A stretch of 64,000 bases of DNA from NCBI GenBank assembly GCA_036504215.1, contig DASXVO010000035.1, forward strand, positions 124,001 through 188,000, in the 5' to 3' direction. Positions 12,469-22,600 of this stretch are shown one piece after another (the stretch's first letter is position 1; each line of letters opens with the position of its first letter). This stretch comes from Vicinamibacterales bacterium (lineage in GTDB: Bacteria > Acidobacteriota > Vicinamibacteria > Vicinamibacterales > Fen-181). The position numbers and the translations under genes are program-made. The notes beneath the pieces were generated by a model. It had not been told where the DNA came from and made no database searches. It saw nothing but the letters and a program-made list of their open reading frames with translations.

Positions 12469-12806
12469 GGCGCCCTCCGCTCGCGGTCGGCGCCCAGCCG
12501 TCGGTCCAACCGCGGCCTCATTATGCGCCAGGACGGGCTGCCACGTCGCTGTCAGGGTCGCCTGCATAGTCCTCCAGTTCTCCCGGTGCCTTCTCTGCCC
12601 CCTATTCCCCGGATTGGCCGTGCCTTGGCGAGTGTGACATGGTGAGATGGCAGACACCGAATATAGCCCCTTTGTGGTCGGGCGGCCGGCAGCGCTCGAC
12701 CCGCCAATACGGCCGACAGGCCGGCGGCCGGACGCTCGCGGTCGAGGTGACGGGAACAGTGTCGTCGAAGATCGTTCCGATGCCGCAGCTGGGATATGCT
12801 GGGAGG
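12469..12806. other. Divergent intergenic region sigma/gpmI
   Basis: 338 bases between the outward-facing sigma factor and gpmI genes. It should hold both promoters, but I see no convincing -35/-10 pair and no strong hairpin. The frame of gpmI stays open through most of it. Confidence 0.4.
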
Positions 12807-14435
12807 ATGGACCTGCGACTCGAACCTCTGCCCGGCTACCATGCCTTCTCCGGTCCAGTCGTCCTTGTCATCATGGACGGCGTCGGCCTCGGCAGGCGCG
12901 ACGACTCGGACGGCGTCTTCCTTGCGAACACGCCGACGCTCGATGAACTGCTCCGGGAGCCGCTGTTCGTGACACTCAAGGCGCACGGGACGGCCGTCGG
13001 CCTGCCGTCCGACGAGGACATGGGGAATTCCGAGGTCGGTCACAACGCGCTTGGCGCGGGGCGGGTGTTCGCCCAGGGTGCGCGGCTCGTCAACGACGCC
13101 ATTGCGACCGGCGCGATCTTTGGTGGCGCGGCATGGCGGTCGGTCGTCGAGCGCGGGACGTCGGGCGGAACCGTGCACTTCATCGGGCTGCTCTCGGACG
13201 GCAACGTCCACAGCCACATCGGCCACCTCTTCGCGCTTCTCGATCGGTGTGCGCAGGACGGGGTGACTCGCGTCCGCATCCACCCTCTCCTCGACGGGCG
13301 CGACGTTGGTGAGCGCAGCGCCTTGACGTATCTCGGCGCGCTGGAGGCGCATCTCGCCACGCTGAACGCGGCGGGCGGTCGCGACTACCGGGTTGCGTCG
13401 GGTGGCGGGCGCATGGTCACGACGATGGATCGGTACGGCGCGAATTGGAGCGTCGTCGAGCGTGGGTGGAAGGCGCACGTGCTCGGGATCGGCCGGCAGT
13501 TTCCGTCGGCCACCGAGGCGGTGGAGACCTACTACCGGGAAGATCCGACGAGCACTGACCAGTACCTCGACAGCTTCGTGATCGCGGAGAACGGGAAGCC
13601 GATCGGCACCATCAACGATGGCGACGCCGTCGTTTGCTTCAATTTCCGCGGCGATCGGGCGATCGAGATCTCGCGGGCCTTCGAAGAGGCCGACTTCGTT
13701 GAGTTCGACCGCGTGCGCGCGCCGAAGGTGTTCTATGCCGGCATCATGCAGTACGACGGCGACGCGCAGATCCCGAAGCAGTTCCTCGTGGAGCCGCCGG
13801 CGATCGACGGCACGGTGTCGCAGTACCTGTGCGCCGCCGGGGTCACGTCGTATGCGATCTCGGAGACGCAGAAGTTCGGCCACGTGACGTACTTCTGGAA
13901 CGGCAACAACTCGGGCTACATCGATGAGCGCCTCGAGAGGTACGTCGAAATTGCGTCGGACCGTGTGAGATTCGACCAGCGGCCGTGGATGAAGTCGGCG
14001 GAGATTACCGATGCGACGATCGACGCCGTGACGTCCGGGCGCCACAAGTTCATCAGGCTGAACTATCCGAACGGCGACATGGTGGGGCACACGGGTATCG
14101 TGCCGGCCATCCGCATCGCGGTGGAAACGGTGGACCTCGGCCTGCAGCGCCTGCTGCCGGCCATCAAGGCCGCCGGCGGCATCCTGGTGGTCACGGCCGA
14201 CCACGGCAACGCGGACTGCATGTTCACCGAGAAGAAGGGACGGCGCGAGCCGATGGTCGCGCACACCCTCAACCCGGTGCCGTTGGTCGTCAAGGACTTT
14301 TCGGGCGCGAACCGCCTGGAATTGACACGGGTCGGCTCCCCGGGTCTCAGCAACGTGGCCGCGACCCTTTTGACGCTGCTCGGCTACCGCAAGCCCGACG
14401 CCTACGACCCGTCGCTGATCCAACTGGCTGGCTGA
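12807..14435 (+). CDS. gpmI: 2,3-bisphosphoglycerate-independent phosphoglycerate mutase
   Basis: 542 residues. Interconverts 3- and 2-phosphoglycerate in glycolysis using two Mn ions and a phosphoserine. The first metal site is VLVIMDGVGLG (near residue 20), the catalytic Ser is in EDMGNSEVGHNALGAG, and phosphatase-domain residues are FNFRGDRAIE and VVTADHGNADCM; HTLNPVPLVV closes the alkaline-phosphatase core. The start is uncertain: ATG 12807 begins where homology starts, but GGGAGG directly abuts it, which is too close for a normal ribosome-binding site; ATG 12780 is the alternative. A PatB-like aminotransferase gene follows on the same strand. Confidence 0.93.
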   Translation: MDLRLEPLPGYHAFSGPVVLVIMDGVGLGRRDDSDGVFLANTPTLDELLREPLFVTLKAHGTAVGLPSDEDMGNSEVGHNALGAGRVFAQGARLVNDAIATGAIFGGAAWRSVVERGTSGGTVHFIGLLSDGNVHSHIGHLFALLDRCAQDGVTRVRIHPLLDGRDVGERSALTYLGALEAHLATLNAAGGRDYRVASGGGRMVTTMDRYGANWSVVERGWKAHVLGIGRQFPSATEAVETYYREDPTSTDQYLDSFVIAENGKPIGTINDGDAVVCFNFRGDRAIEISRAFEEADFVEFDRVRAPKVFYAGIMQYDGDAQIPKQFLVEPPAIDGTVSQYLCAAGVTSYAISETQKFGHVTYFWNGNNSGYIDERLERYVEIASDRVRFDQRPWMKSAEITDATIDAVTSGRHKFIRLNYPNGDMVGHTGIVPAIRIAVETVDLGLQRLLPAIKAAGGILVVTADHGNADCMFTEKKGRREPMVAHTLNPVPLVVKDFSGANRLELTRVGSPGLSNVAATLLTLLGYRKPDAYDPSLIQLAG

Positions 14436-14501
14436 GCGCCGCGGGGCCTCTGCGGCCTCGGCGCGCTCCGCGGTTGAGAGCGATCGAGGTACGATAGGGC
14501 C

Positions 14502-15686
14502 ATGCTGTTCGACTTCGATGCCGTGCTCGATCGCCGGCGCACGCACTCGCTCAAGTGGGACCACTGCGCCACCGAATTCGGACTCGACGATGTGATTCCG
14601 ATGTGGGTGGCCGATATGGATTTTGCCGCGCCGCCGGCGGTGGTCGAGGCCGTGAAGGCCCGGGCCGCACATGGCGCCTACGGATACGTCTCTGTTCCGG
14701 AGTCCTTCTGGCAGGCGGTCATCGAATGGCTCCGCACCCGCCACGGCTGGGATGTCGAGCGCGGCTGGCTGTTGCGGGCGCCGGGCGTCGTCCCGGCCCT
14801 GAGCTTGTGCATAAACGCGCTCACGGAGCCAGGCGACGCCATCATCGTCCAATCGCCCGTGTACTACCCGTTCTTCAGCGCGGTGACGCGCAACGGGCGT
14901 CGTCTCGTGAGAAATCCGCTCGTCGTGGACGAGAACGGCGCCTATCGGATGGATTTCGACGATCTCGAGAGCCGGATCGATTCCGGGACCCGGATGCTGA
15001 TCCTCTGCAGCCCGCACAACCCGGTGGGCCGGGTGTGGACGCGGGCGGAGCTCACACGCCTCGGCGAGGTGTGCGAGCGGCACAACCTGCTCGTGCTATC
15101 CGACGAGATCCACATGGACCTCGTGTTCGACGGCCGTCGCCACGTGCCGTTCGCGTCCATCGCACCGAACCTCGCGGCCCGCACGGTGACCTGCGTCGCG
15201 CCGAGCAAGACATTCAACGTAGCCGGGCTCTCGATGTCCATCGTCGTGGCGAGCAATCCTGAGCTGCACGCACGGTACGAGGCGGCGTTCGCGGCCTCCG
15301 GCCTCGGGATTCCGAACCTGTTCGGCACCGTCGGGCTCGAGGCGGCGTACCGCGGCGGCGCCGAGTGGCTCGATGAGTTGCTGCGCTATCTCGAGACGAA
15401 CGTGGCGTTCGCCGATCGCTTCATTCACGACCGGATTCCGCAACTCCGCTTCGTCCGGCCGGAGGGGACGTATCTCGCGCTGATCGATGGTCGCGGCCTG
15501 GGGATGGCGCAGGCGGCGCTCGACGAGTTCTTCCTGCGCGAGGCCGGCGTGTACTTCGACAGCGGCCCGTGGTTCGGCGAGGAGTGTCAGGGCTTCGAGC
15601 GGATCAATCTCGGTTGCCCGCGCGCGACGCTGGCCGAGGCGCTCACGCGGATCGAACGAGCGGTCAACGCGCGGCGGACGACGTGA
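14502..15686 (+). CDS. MalY/PatB family PLP enzyme (cystathionine beta-lyase type)
   Basis: 394 residues, fold-type I aminotransferase. Signature opening is RRTHSLKWDHCATEFGLDDV (RR..S.KWD), then VIPMWVADMDFAAPPAVVEA. SPVYYPFFS and SPHNPVGRVWT are substrate/PLP-binding motifs, LVLSDEIHMDLVF holds the PLP-ring Asp, and the Schiff-base lysine is in VAPSKTFNVAG (about residue 238). PatB/MalY members cleave cystathionine or related C-S bonds. It reaches into the end of the oppositely oriented cutC gene (overlap 15664-15686), so the two are convergent. Confidence 0.92.
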   Translation: MLFDFDAVLDRRRTHSLKWDHCATEFGLDDVIPMWVADMDFAAPPAVVEAVKARAAHGAYGYVSVPESFWQAVIEWLRTRHGWDVERGWLLRAPGVVPALSLCINALTEPGDAIIVQSPVYYPFFSAVTRNGRRLVRNPLVVDENGAYRMDFDDLESRIDSGTRMLILCSPHNPVGRVWTRAELTRLGEVCERHNLLVLSDEIHMDLVFDGRRHVPFASIAPNLAARTVTCVAPSKTFNVAGLSMSIVVASNPELHARYEAAFAASGLGIPNLFGTVGLEAAYRGGAEWLDELLRYLETNVAFADRFIHDRIPQLRFVRPEGTYLALIDGRGLGMAQAALDEFFLREAGVYFDSGPWFGEECQGFERINLGCPRATLAEALTRIERAVNARRTT

Positions 15687-16428
15687 GGTGCCCCGCGGCA
15701 GCGATGATGGCGGCAACCGATTCGGGGCGCGTCACGTCCCGCGAGTATTCCGGCGGGCGCAGCGTGCCGCCCATGAAGACGCGCGAGTTGCGGTATTGCA
15801 TTCGGCCCTCGGACGACTCGAGGCTCGCAAAGTGCAGTTCGCGCGCACCGCTGGCGGCGGCGATGCGCGCCACGGTCCGTTCGGTGATGCCGCCGCCCGG
15901 CATGATGATGACGCGCCCATCCGCCTGCTGCACGAGCCGGGTGAGCAGGTCGAGGCCCTCGAGCACGGTCGGCTCCTGGCCGGACGTGAGAATGCGGGCC
16001 ACCCCAAGCTCGATGAGCGTCTCGAGTGCTTCGAACGGATGTCGCGTGACATCGAACGCGCGGTGGAAGGTGACCGGCAGCGGGTGCGCCAGCGCGACGA
16101 GTTCAGCGGTGCGCGGACGATCGACGGTCCCGTCAGGGGCGAGGATCCCGAACACAATCCCGTTGGCGCCCAGAGCCTTCGCCGCCGTCAGATCGTGCCG
16201 CATCACGGTGAACTCGGTATCCGAGTAGCAGAAGTCGCCGCCGCGGGGCCGCACCATGGCCATGATCGCGATGTGGAGGCGGTCCCGTGCCACCTGCAGC
16301 GTGCCGTGGCTCGGCGTCAGTCCGCCCTCGAGCAGGTCGCTGCACAATTCCACGCGCGCGGCGCCGCCCGCTTGCGCCGCAAGGGCCGCTTCCGCCGAAT
16401 CCACGCAGACTTCGAACGTCAAGCTCAT
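15664..16428 (-). CDS. cutC: Copper homeostasis protein CutC family
   Basis: 254 residues, TIM-barrel family. Typical motifs are FEVCVDSAEAALAAQAGGAA, RVELCSDLLEGGLTPSHG, MVRPRGGDFCYSD (the family MIRPR-GGDF block), TFHRAFDVTRHPFEALE, RILTSGQEPTVLEGLD and IIMPGGGITERTV. The Cu-binding role is inferred from early E. coli genetics and is disputed; an enzyme function is possible. It is the last gene downstream of the tyrosine operon, separated from fahA by a 60-base gap holding a dispersed repeat. Confidence 0.93.
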   Translation of the reverse strand: MSLTFEVCVDSAEAALAAQAGGAARVELCSDLLEGGLTPSHGTLQVARDRLHIAIMAMVRPRGGDFCYSDTEFTVMRHDLTAAKALGANGIVFGILAPDGTVDRPRTAELVALAHPLPVTFHRAFDVTRHPFEALETLIELGVARILTSGQEPTVLEGLDLLTRLVQQADGRVIIMPGGGITERTVARIAAASGARELHFASLESSEGRMQYRNSRVFMGGTLRPPEYSRDVTRPESVAAIIAAAGHLTSSAAR

Positions 16429-16437
16429 GGAGAGATT

Positions 16438-16488
16438 CTAGCGAAGCTTCGCCTCAAACCGCCACACGCGCTTCGCCAGCCCACCTCA

Positions 16489-16489
<1 letters not shown>
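16438..16489 (-). repeat. Dispersed post-stop repeat, copy A (divergent)
   Basis: Contains the palindrome GCGAAGCTTCGC and then a degenerate form of the unit seen at 33359-33518 and 46519-46590. As in those copies, it directly follows a minus-strand stop codon (fahA stop at 16489). It fills nearly the whole fahA-cutC gap. Confidence 0.6.
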
Positions 16490-17814
<1,325 letters not shown>

Positions 17815-17821
17815 GCCTTGC

Positions 17822-18763
17822 TCACTCTCGGGTCGAGTGCGGGCCGAGCCAGCCGACCGCCTCGAGGTCGGCCAACGGTTCCCGGATCGAACACGAGCCG
17901 AACCGGCGCGCGAAATGGCGCGCGCGTTCGACCTGGGTGACGCTCGCGGCCTGGTCCCGCCACGTGATGCCGGCGTTGGAGAACCCGAACGCGTCCGGAC
18001 GCATCTCCTCGAGGACGGCCGACAGGTCGCGGATGTCGTGCCGACCGTCGTACGCCAGCACGGAAGCCATGAACACGTTGAGGAAACCGTGCATGACCTC
18101 GACGGGTGCCGCAGGACCATAAGTCAGCGGGTGACGCGATCGCACCGCGTGATGCAGACCCGCCGTCGCCTTGAACGGGACCCCGAGCACCGCGCACCGG
18201 CTGATGAACCGCGCGACCGCTCCGCTGTCCGGAATCGCCTCCGGCGTGACGCCGCCGGTCCGAATCTTCGCTGCCCGCCCGACATTACGAATCGCAACCA
18301 GCGATTCGTCGAGGCTGTCATCGAGCGTGCACTCGAAGAACAGCTCGATGTAGTCCGGCACCATCGCAGCGACCCGCCGGGTGTCGGCCGACGACGAGGG
18401 CTTCACTTCGAGCGCGTCGATATGGGCCGCATAGGCCGCCCCACCCGCGTGGCGCTGGTTGAACGCGGTGACGGCCGCCACCTCTCCTGTCAGGGGCGTG
18501 GCGGCGAGCACCGCCAGGCGCCACGCCTGCGCGCCCCGTTGCTCGGGCGAGAGCGCGCCAACCGCCTGCTCGAACTCCCCAAGCCGGGTGCATGGGACGA
18601 CGAACCGGCCGACCATCCATGCGTCGGGCGACAGCCGGTGGCGGGCGTACACGTCGACCGCCTCCTCGAGGCCCAGGGCTGCCGGTGGAAACAGGCCGGC
18701 ATAGTCGATGAGTTCGGCCAGGAGCGCCAACAGCGCCCCCGGGGTCCCGGTTCGTCTAGTCAT
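17822..18763 (-). CDS. Uncharacterised protein between hmgA and fahA
   Basis: 313 residues from the ATG at 18763, which overlaps the hmgA stop codon region by 8 bases. I recognise no characterised family. Visible features are LIDYAGLFPPAALGLEEAVD (residues about 12-31), WMVGRFVVPCTRL, DYIELFFECTLDD, a basic AKIRTGGVTPEAIPD block, VPFKATAGLHHAVR and HGFLNVFMASVLAYDG. The pattern of strands ending in short charged loops suggests an alpha/beta barrel. No signal peptide, no membrane span. Its place in the operon coincides with the step normally done by maleylacetoacetate isomerase, which is otherwise missing; that link is inference. Confidence 0.8.
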   Translation of the reverse strand: MTRRTGTPGALLALLAELIDYAGLFPPAALGLEEAVDVYARHRLSPDAWMVGRFVVPCTRLGEFEQAVGALSPEQRGAQAWRLAVLAATPLTGEVAAVTAFNQRHAGGAAYAAHIDALEVKPSSSADTRRVAAMVPDYIELFFECTLDDSLDESLVAIRNVGRAAKIRTGGVTPEAIPDSGAVARFISRCAVLGVPFKATAGLHHAVRSRHPLTYGPAAPVEVMHGFLNVFMASVLAYDGRHDIRDLSAVLEEMRPDAFGFSNAGITWRDQAASVTQVERARHFARRFGSCSIREPLADLEAVGWLGPHSTRE

Positions 18764-19913
18764 CCAGCCACGAGCGGAAGTACTGCTCGTCCTCAATCGT
18801 CAGGGCATCGGCGCTGACCTGGAGCGGGTGGAACGTATCGACCATCACCGCCAGTTCGTCGGTCCCCGCCTGCCCGATCGAGGCCTCGGCGCGGCCCGGC
18901 TGCGGACCGTGCGGCAGGCCATCCGGATGCAGCGTGATCGATCCGAGCTCGATCCCCTTCCGGCTCGTGAACTCCGAGCTGGCGTAGTAGAGCACCTCGT
19001 CGGACATGACGTTCGAATGGTTGTACGGCGCCGGCACCGCGTCCGGATGGAAATCGTAGGGCCGCGGGCAGAAGGAGCACACGACGAAGCCGTCGCCTTC
19101 GAAGGTCTGGTGCACCGGTGGCGGCAGGTGCACGCGTCCGACGCGCGGCTCGAAGTCGTGGATATTGAGCGCCCACGGGTAGTAGTAGCCGTCCCAGCCC
19201 ACGATGTCGAATGGATGGTACGACAGCACCATCTCGACCAGTTCATGGTCCTTCTTGACGACGATGGGGAAGTCGCCCCGCTCGTCGTACGGCTCGGTCC
19301 ATTCCGGCCGCCGAATGTCGCGTTCGGAGAACGGGCTGTGCTCGAGCAATTGGCCGTGCTCGTTCCGGTAGCGCTTTGGCGTGCGGACGTACCCCGCGCT
19401 CTCGATCACCAGACAGCAAGCCGGCCCGGCGTCGAACCGGTAACGGTGGAGGATTCCGCGCGGGACCACCACGTAGTCGCCGCTGCGGAAGGGCAGGAGG
19501 CCCAGCGGTGATTCGAGAATGCCGCTGCCCTCCGTGACGTAGGTGATCTCGTCGCCCTGCGCGTTCCGATAGAAGACGTCATCGTTCCGCTGCGGCCGTG
19601 CCACCGACAACGCGACATCGGCGTTGAACAGTATCGGGACGCGGTCGAACACGAGGCTGGGGCCGGCCTGCACCCGCGCGGTGCGGAAATGCCGGTGGCG
19701 GAGCAGCCGGTCGGGTTCGCTCTTCCAGTCCAGGCCACCGAGCCGGCGGACGCTCTCGACGCAGGTCGGCGGGTGCAAATGGTAGAGGAGCGAAGCCGGC
19801 CCCGTGAAGCCGTGGTTGCCGATCAGTTCCTCTGGCAGGAGTTGCCCCTGCTCGCCCCGGAAGGCGAGGTGGCGCTTGCGTGGAACACGTCCGAGCCGAT
19901 GGTAGATGGGCAT
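18756..19913 (-). CDS. hmgA: Homogentisate 1,2-dioxygenase
   Basis: 385 residues. Opens the ring of homogentisate with O2 to give maleylacetoacetate; cupin fold with non-haem iron. Motifs are RNDDVFYRNAQGDEITYVTE (cupin), VVVPRGILHRYRFD, SYHPFDIVGWDGYYYPWALN, EGDGFVVCSFCPRPYDFHPD and HSNVMSDEVLYY then LHPDGLPHGPQPG, which carry the His/Glu iron ligands. It is about 50 residues shorter than the human/Pseudomonas type, as in other short bacterial homologues. The start lies 3 bases after the hpd stop; the end overlaps the next gene. Confidence 0.94.
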   Translation of the reverse strand: MPIYHRLGRVPRKRHLAFRGEQGQLLPEELIGNHGFTGPASLLYHLHPPTCVESVRRLGGLDWKSEPDRLLRHRHFRTARVQAGPSLVFDRVPILFNADVALSVARPQRNDDVFYRNAQGDEITYVTEGSGILESPLGLLPFRSGDYVVVPRGILHRYRFDAGPACCLVIESAGYVRTPKRYRNEHGQLLEHSPFSERDIRRPEWTEPYDERGDFPIVVKKDHELVEMVLSYHPFDIVGWDGYYYPWALNIHDFEPRVGRVHLPPPVHQTFEGDGFVVCSFCPRPYDFHPDAVPAPYNHSNVMSDEVLYYASSEFTSRKGIELGSITLHPDGLPHGPQPGRAEASIGQAGTDELAVMVDTFHPLQVSADALTIEDEQYFRSWLDD

Positions 19914-19915
19914 AT

Positions 19916-21004
19916 TCAGAGGTTCCCGCGGAGCGCCTGTTCGCGTTCGATCGCCTCGAACAGTGCCCGGAAATTGCCCTTCCCGAACCCGTGGCTGCCC
20001 TTCCGCTCGATGATCTCGAAGAACACCGTCGGTCGGTCCTCGACCGGTCGCGTGAACACCTGCAGGAGGTAGCCGTCCTGATCGCGGTCCACGAGGATGG
20101 CCAGCTGGCGGAGTTGGTCCATCGATTCCGCGATGCCGCCCACCCGTTCCGGTAGCGACACGTAGTAGCTCTCCGGCACGCGCAGGAACTCGACGCCGTT
20201 GTCGCGCAGACGGCCGACCGTATCGCAGATGTCCCTCACCTGGAAGGCGATGTGCTGCACGCCAGGCCCCCGGTAGTACTCGAGGTACTCATCGATCTGG
20301 CTCTTCTTCCGGCCCGGCGCCGGTTCGTTGATCGGGAACTTGATCGATTGGGACTCATCCGACATCACGACGCTCATCAGCGCGCTGTATTCGGTGGAGA
20401 TGTCCTTGTCGTCGAAGCTGACGAACCGATCGAAACCGAGGATGCGGCGGTACCACTCGGCCCATTCGTTCATCCGGCCCAGTTCGACGTTCCCGACCAC
20501 GTGGTCGATCCGAAGCAGGCCGATGTCCTCGCCCGGCACATGACGCTCGACGAAGCCCGGGAGGAACGGGCCCGTGTACCCCTCGTCCGAGATGAACGAG
20601 TGCAGCGTGTCGCCGTAGGTGTGAATGGCCGCGTGGCGGACGGCACCGTGCTGGTCGCGCAGGTCGCGCGGCTCGACGGCCGGCCTCGCTCCGCGCTTGA
20701 CGGCCTCCTCGAACGCCCGATCCGCGTCGTCCACCTGGAAGGCGATATCGCGCACGCCGTCGCCGTGGCGCCTCAGGTGCTCGCTGGCCGGCACATCGGG
20801 GGAGAGCGGCGTCGTCAGGACGAACCGGATCCTGCCCTGCGTGAGCACGTACGACGTGTGCTCGCGTTGGCCGGTCTCGAGGCCAGCATATGCGGACTCC
20901 GAGAAGCCGAAGGCTCGGCGGTAGAAGTAGGCCGCCTGTCTCGCGTTCCCGACCCAGAACTCCACGTGGTGGATGCTTCTGAGCCGTAGCGGATGCTGCT
21001 GCAT
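19916..21004 (-). CDS. hpd: 4-hydroxyphenylpyruvate dioxygenase
   Basis: 362 residues, two vicinal-oxygen-chelate repeats. Converts 4-hydroxyphenylpyruvate to homogentisate with Fe(II) and O2. The N-terminal domain begins [20 protein letters not shown]. The catalytic C-domain has [20 protein letters not shown] (first iron His), [11 protein letters not shown] (second His) and [19 protein letters not shown] (Glu ligand and gating C-terminal helix). First gene of the operon hpd-hmgA-unknown-fahA. A 9-bp inverted repeat lies 10 bases upstream of its start. Confidence 0.96.
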   Translation of the reverse strand: MQQHPLRLRSIHHVEFWVGNARQAAYFYRRAFGFSESAYAGLETGQREHTSYVLTQGRIRFVLTTPLSPDVPASEHLRRHGDGVRDIAFQVDDADRAFEEAVKRGARPAVEPRDLRDQHGAVRHAAIHTYGDTLHSFISDEGYTGPFLPGFVERHVPGEDIGLLRIDHVVGNVELGRMNEWAEWYRRILGFDRFVSFDDKDISTEYSALMSVVMSDESQSIKFPINEPAPGRKKSQIDEYLEYYRGPGVQHIAFQVRDICDTVGRLRDNGVEFLRVPESYYVSLPERVGGIAESMDQLRQLAILVDRDQDGYLLQVFTRPVEDRPTVFFEIIERKGSHGFGKGNFRALFEAIEREQALRGNL

Positions 21005-21013
21005 GGGAGTGCC

Positions 21014-21045
21014 CCCCTGCTCCTAAAGGTGGCATAGAGCAGGGG
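21014..21045 (-). promoter_or_regulatory. Inverted repeat upstream of hpd
   Basis: CCCCTGCTC (21014-21022) and GAGCAGGGG (21037-21045) form a perfect 9-bp inverted repeat with 14 bases between. It sits between the NmrA-like stop (21072) and the hpd start (21004), so it could be a leader hairpin or operator for the tyrosine operon, or a terminator for the gene upstream. No T-run follows on the minus strand. Confidence 0.5.
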
Positions 21046-21071
21046 AGCCGGGCAAGTGGGATGGCGCTCGG

Positions 21072-21935
21072 TCAGGCCTGGACCAGCTTCTTCCAGTCCG
21101 GCGCCAGTTCGGCGACGAACCGCTCGAATGTCCGCGGCGCGTGGCCGAGGACCTGCTCCTGCGCCGCGAAGTCGCGGCCGCTCGGCAGCAGGCCGTGCGT
21201 GATGAAGTAGTCGTACATGATTCGAAAATCGTGCACCATCCACGGCGGGAACATCGTCGAGGCCTGCTGCGCCCACGCCTCGAGATCGTCGCCGGCGTAG
21301 CGGACCGGACGCCCGAGCGCCTCGCTGTAGACGCGGGCCGTGTCGTCGCCGGTCAGGCCGCGAGGCCCATGGAGCGGGAAGAGGCCGCTGATGCCCTTCG
21401 TAAACGCGTTGGCGGCGGCATCGGCAATATCGCGAACGTCCACGCGGTTGCAGCCGCGACCGCCGAGCGGCTGGGGGTAGACGCCGTGCTTCGCGATCGG
21501 ATCGCGCAGCCAGAGATCATTCTGGAAGAAGTTGTTCGGTCGGAGAATCGTCCACGGAATTCCCGATGCCTGGATGGATCGCTCCACCGGGATCTTCGAG
21601 GCAAAGTGCGGTATGACGTCCGAGCCGGGCGGCATCGCGACCGAGAGGTAGACGATCCGCTGGACGCCAGCCGCTCGCGCGGCCTCCACCGCCGCGAGGC
21701 TCTGTGTCGTTTCAGTCGGGCTGACTGTCGCGGCCAGGAAGACCGCCTCGACGTCCGTGAACGCCGCGGACAGCGTCGCGGGCTTCTCCAGATCTGCCAC
21801 GACCGCCGGGGCGGGCTGCCGGGCCGCCTTTTCCGTCGATCGCGTCATGACCGTGGGTTGGTGCCCGTCTGCCAGCAACTTCTCCAGCACGGCGTGACCG
21901 ACGGTGCCGGTGCCGCCGATGATCAGGACCTTCAT
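21072..21935 (-). CDS. NmrA-like NAD(P)-binding protein
   Basis: 287 residues, atypical short-chain dehydrogenase. The Rossmann loop GGTGTVGHAVLEKLL starts at residue 7; MTRSTEKA follows strand 2 (NADP preference suggested by Arg), then VFLAATVSPTETTQSLAAVE and VQRIVYLSVAMPPGSD. WTILRPNNFFQND and DVRDIADAAANAFTKG are the usual NmrA/HSCARG motifs. The classical YxxxK pair is absent, so it may sense redox state rather than catalyse; a quinone-reductase or sensor role are both possible. Preceded by GGAG. It lies upstream of hpd on the same strand. Confidence 0.88.
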   Translation of the reverse strand: MKVLIIGGTGTVGHAVLEKLLADGHQPTVMTRSTEKAARQPAPAVVADLEKPATLSAAFTDVEAVFLAATVSPTETTQSLAAVEAARAAGVQRIVYLSVAMPPGSDVIPHFASKIPVERSIQASGIPWTILRPNNFFQNDLWLRDPIAKHGVYPQPLGGRGCNRVDVRDIADAAANAFTKGISGLFPLHGPRGLTGDDTARVYSEALGRPVRYAGDDLEAWAQQASTMFPPWMVHDFRIMYDYFITHGLLPSGRDFAAQEQVLGHAPRTFERFVAELAPDWKKLVQA

Positions 21936-22279
21936 GCACGTCTCCTTTGAGGACAGATCCGCGTCTGGTCATGGTGACCCAAAGACGTGAGGGTGGCAAG
22001 ATATGCCGAAGGCCCGCTTGCGCCAGGCGAGGAGAAAAGGGTGCGCGGCCGGTCTTGGGGAACCAGCCGCGCACTAGCGCGAAGAGGATGTACCGCGATT
22101 CCAGCAAGCGCGGTGCCAGGAGGGCTGGCGGCGGACCGTGCGGAATTGGGCCGTTTTGGACACGTCGAGCCGGAGCCGGCGCTGACTGGCGACCTCGCCG
22201 GCGGACGTCCGGGCTCGATCCCGAGGACAGTCGGGTGCCCGAATGCTACAGTTAGTGGACGGAAGGAGCGACAGACACG
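21936..22279. other. Divergent intergenic region with a T-tailed hairpin
   Basis: 344 bases between the outward-facing NmrA-like gene and the 22280 gene. The hairpin at 22041-22074 is described separately. Near the right side TGCTACAGT (22244-22252) resembles an extended -10 for the 22280 gene. I see nothing else, and no protein frame with a ribosome-binding site. Confidence 0.45.
22041..22074 (-). terminator. Terminator-like hairpin on the minus strand in a divergent intergenic region
   Basis: GTGCGCGGC (22041-22049) pairs with GCCGCGCAC (22066-22074), with a further GGT/ACC inside after one mismatch. Read on the minus strand it is followed by CCCTTTTCT, a short T-run. It lies upstream of the NmrA-like start (21935), not after a protein gene. 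Confidence 0.5.
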
Positions 22280-22600
22280 ATGCGAATCGAACAGGGCCAC
22301 CAGTTGAGCCTGGACGAAGCCATGGGGCGGGTCGACCAGTTCCTCGACGGGCTGGCGCAGCAGACGCTACCCGGTGGCTTGACCATCAAGGACCCCCTCA
22401 AGGTCTGGGAGGGCAATCGCATGACCTTCTCGTTCACCGCCGCGAAAGACGCGTTCGGGTTGACGATTCGAGGCGCCGTGGAGGTCACCGACCAGCACGC
22501 GTTGGTTGAGACCGACCTGCCGGCGCTCGTCAAGACCTTCATCGGCGAGGATCGGATCAAGGATCTCGTCTCGCGCGAGCTCGGCAAGGTGCTGGCCTAG
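22280..22600 (+). CDS. Polyhydroxyalkanoic acid system (PHA_gran_rgn)-like small protein
   Basis: 106 residues: MRIEQGHQLSLDEAMGRVDQ, then FLDGLAQQTLPGGLTIKDPL, WEGNRMTFSFTAAKDAFGLT, GAVEVTDQHALVETDLPALV and a C-terminal helix with RELGKVLA. This layout matches the small PHA-system family, whose members have an SRPBCC-like beta sheet with a hydrophobic groove; binding of granules or lipid-like ligands is suggested. The stop abuts the glgX start with no gap. No PHA synthase is nearby, so a PHA role here is doubtful. Confidence 0.75.
   Translation: MRIEQGHQLSLDEAMGRVDQFLDGLAQQTLPGGLTIKDPLKVWEGNRMTFSFTAAKDAFGLTIRGAVEVTDQHALVETDLPALVKTFIGEDRIKDLVSRELGKVLA

Noticed and set aside
12552-15083. 843-residue frame opposite gpmI
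   Set aside because: Antisense shadow covering gpmI and part of the aminotransferase gene; Arg/His-rich and without domains.
17822-18763. Calling the unknown gene maleylacetoacetate isomerase outright
   Set aside because: No glutathione-transferase motifs; position alone is not enough, so it is kept as a hypothesis.
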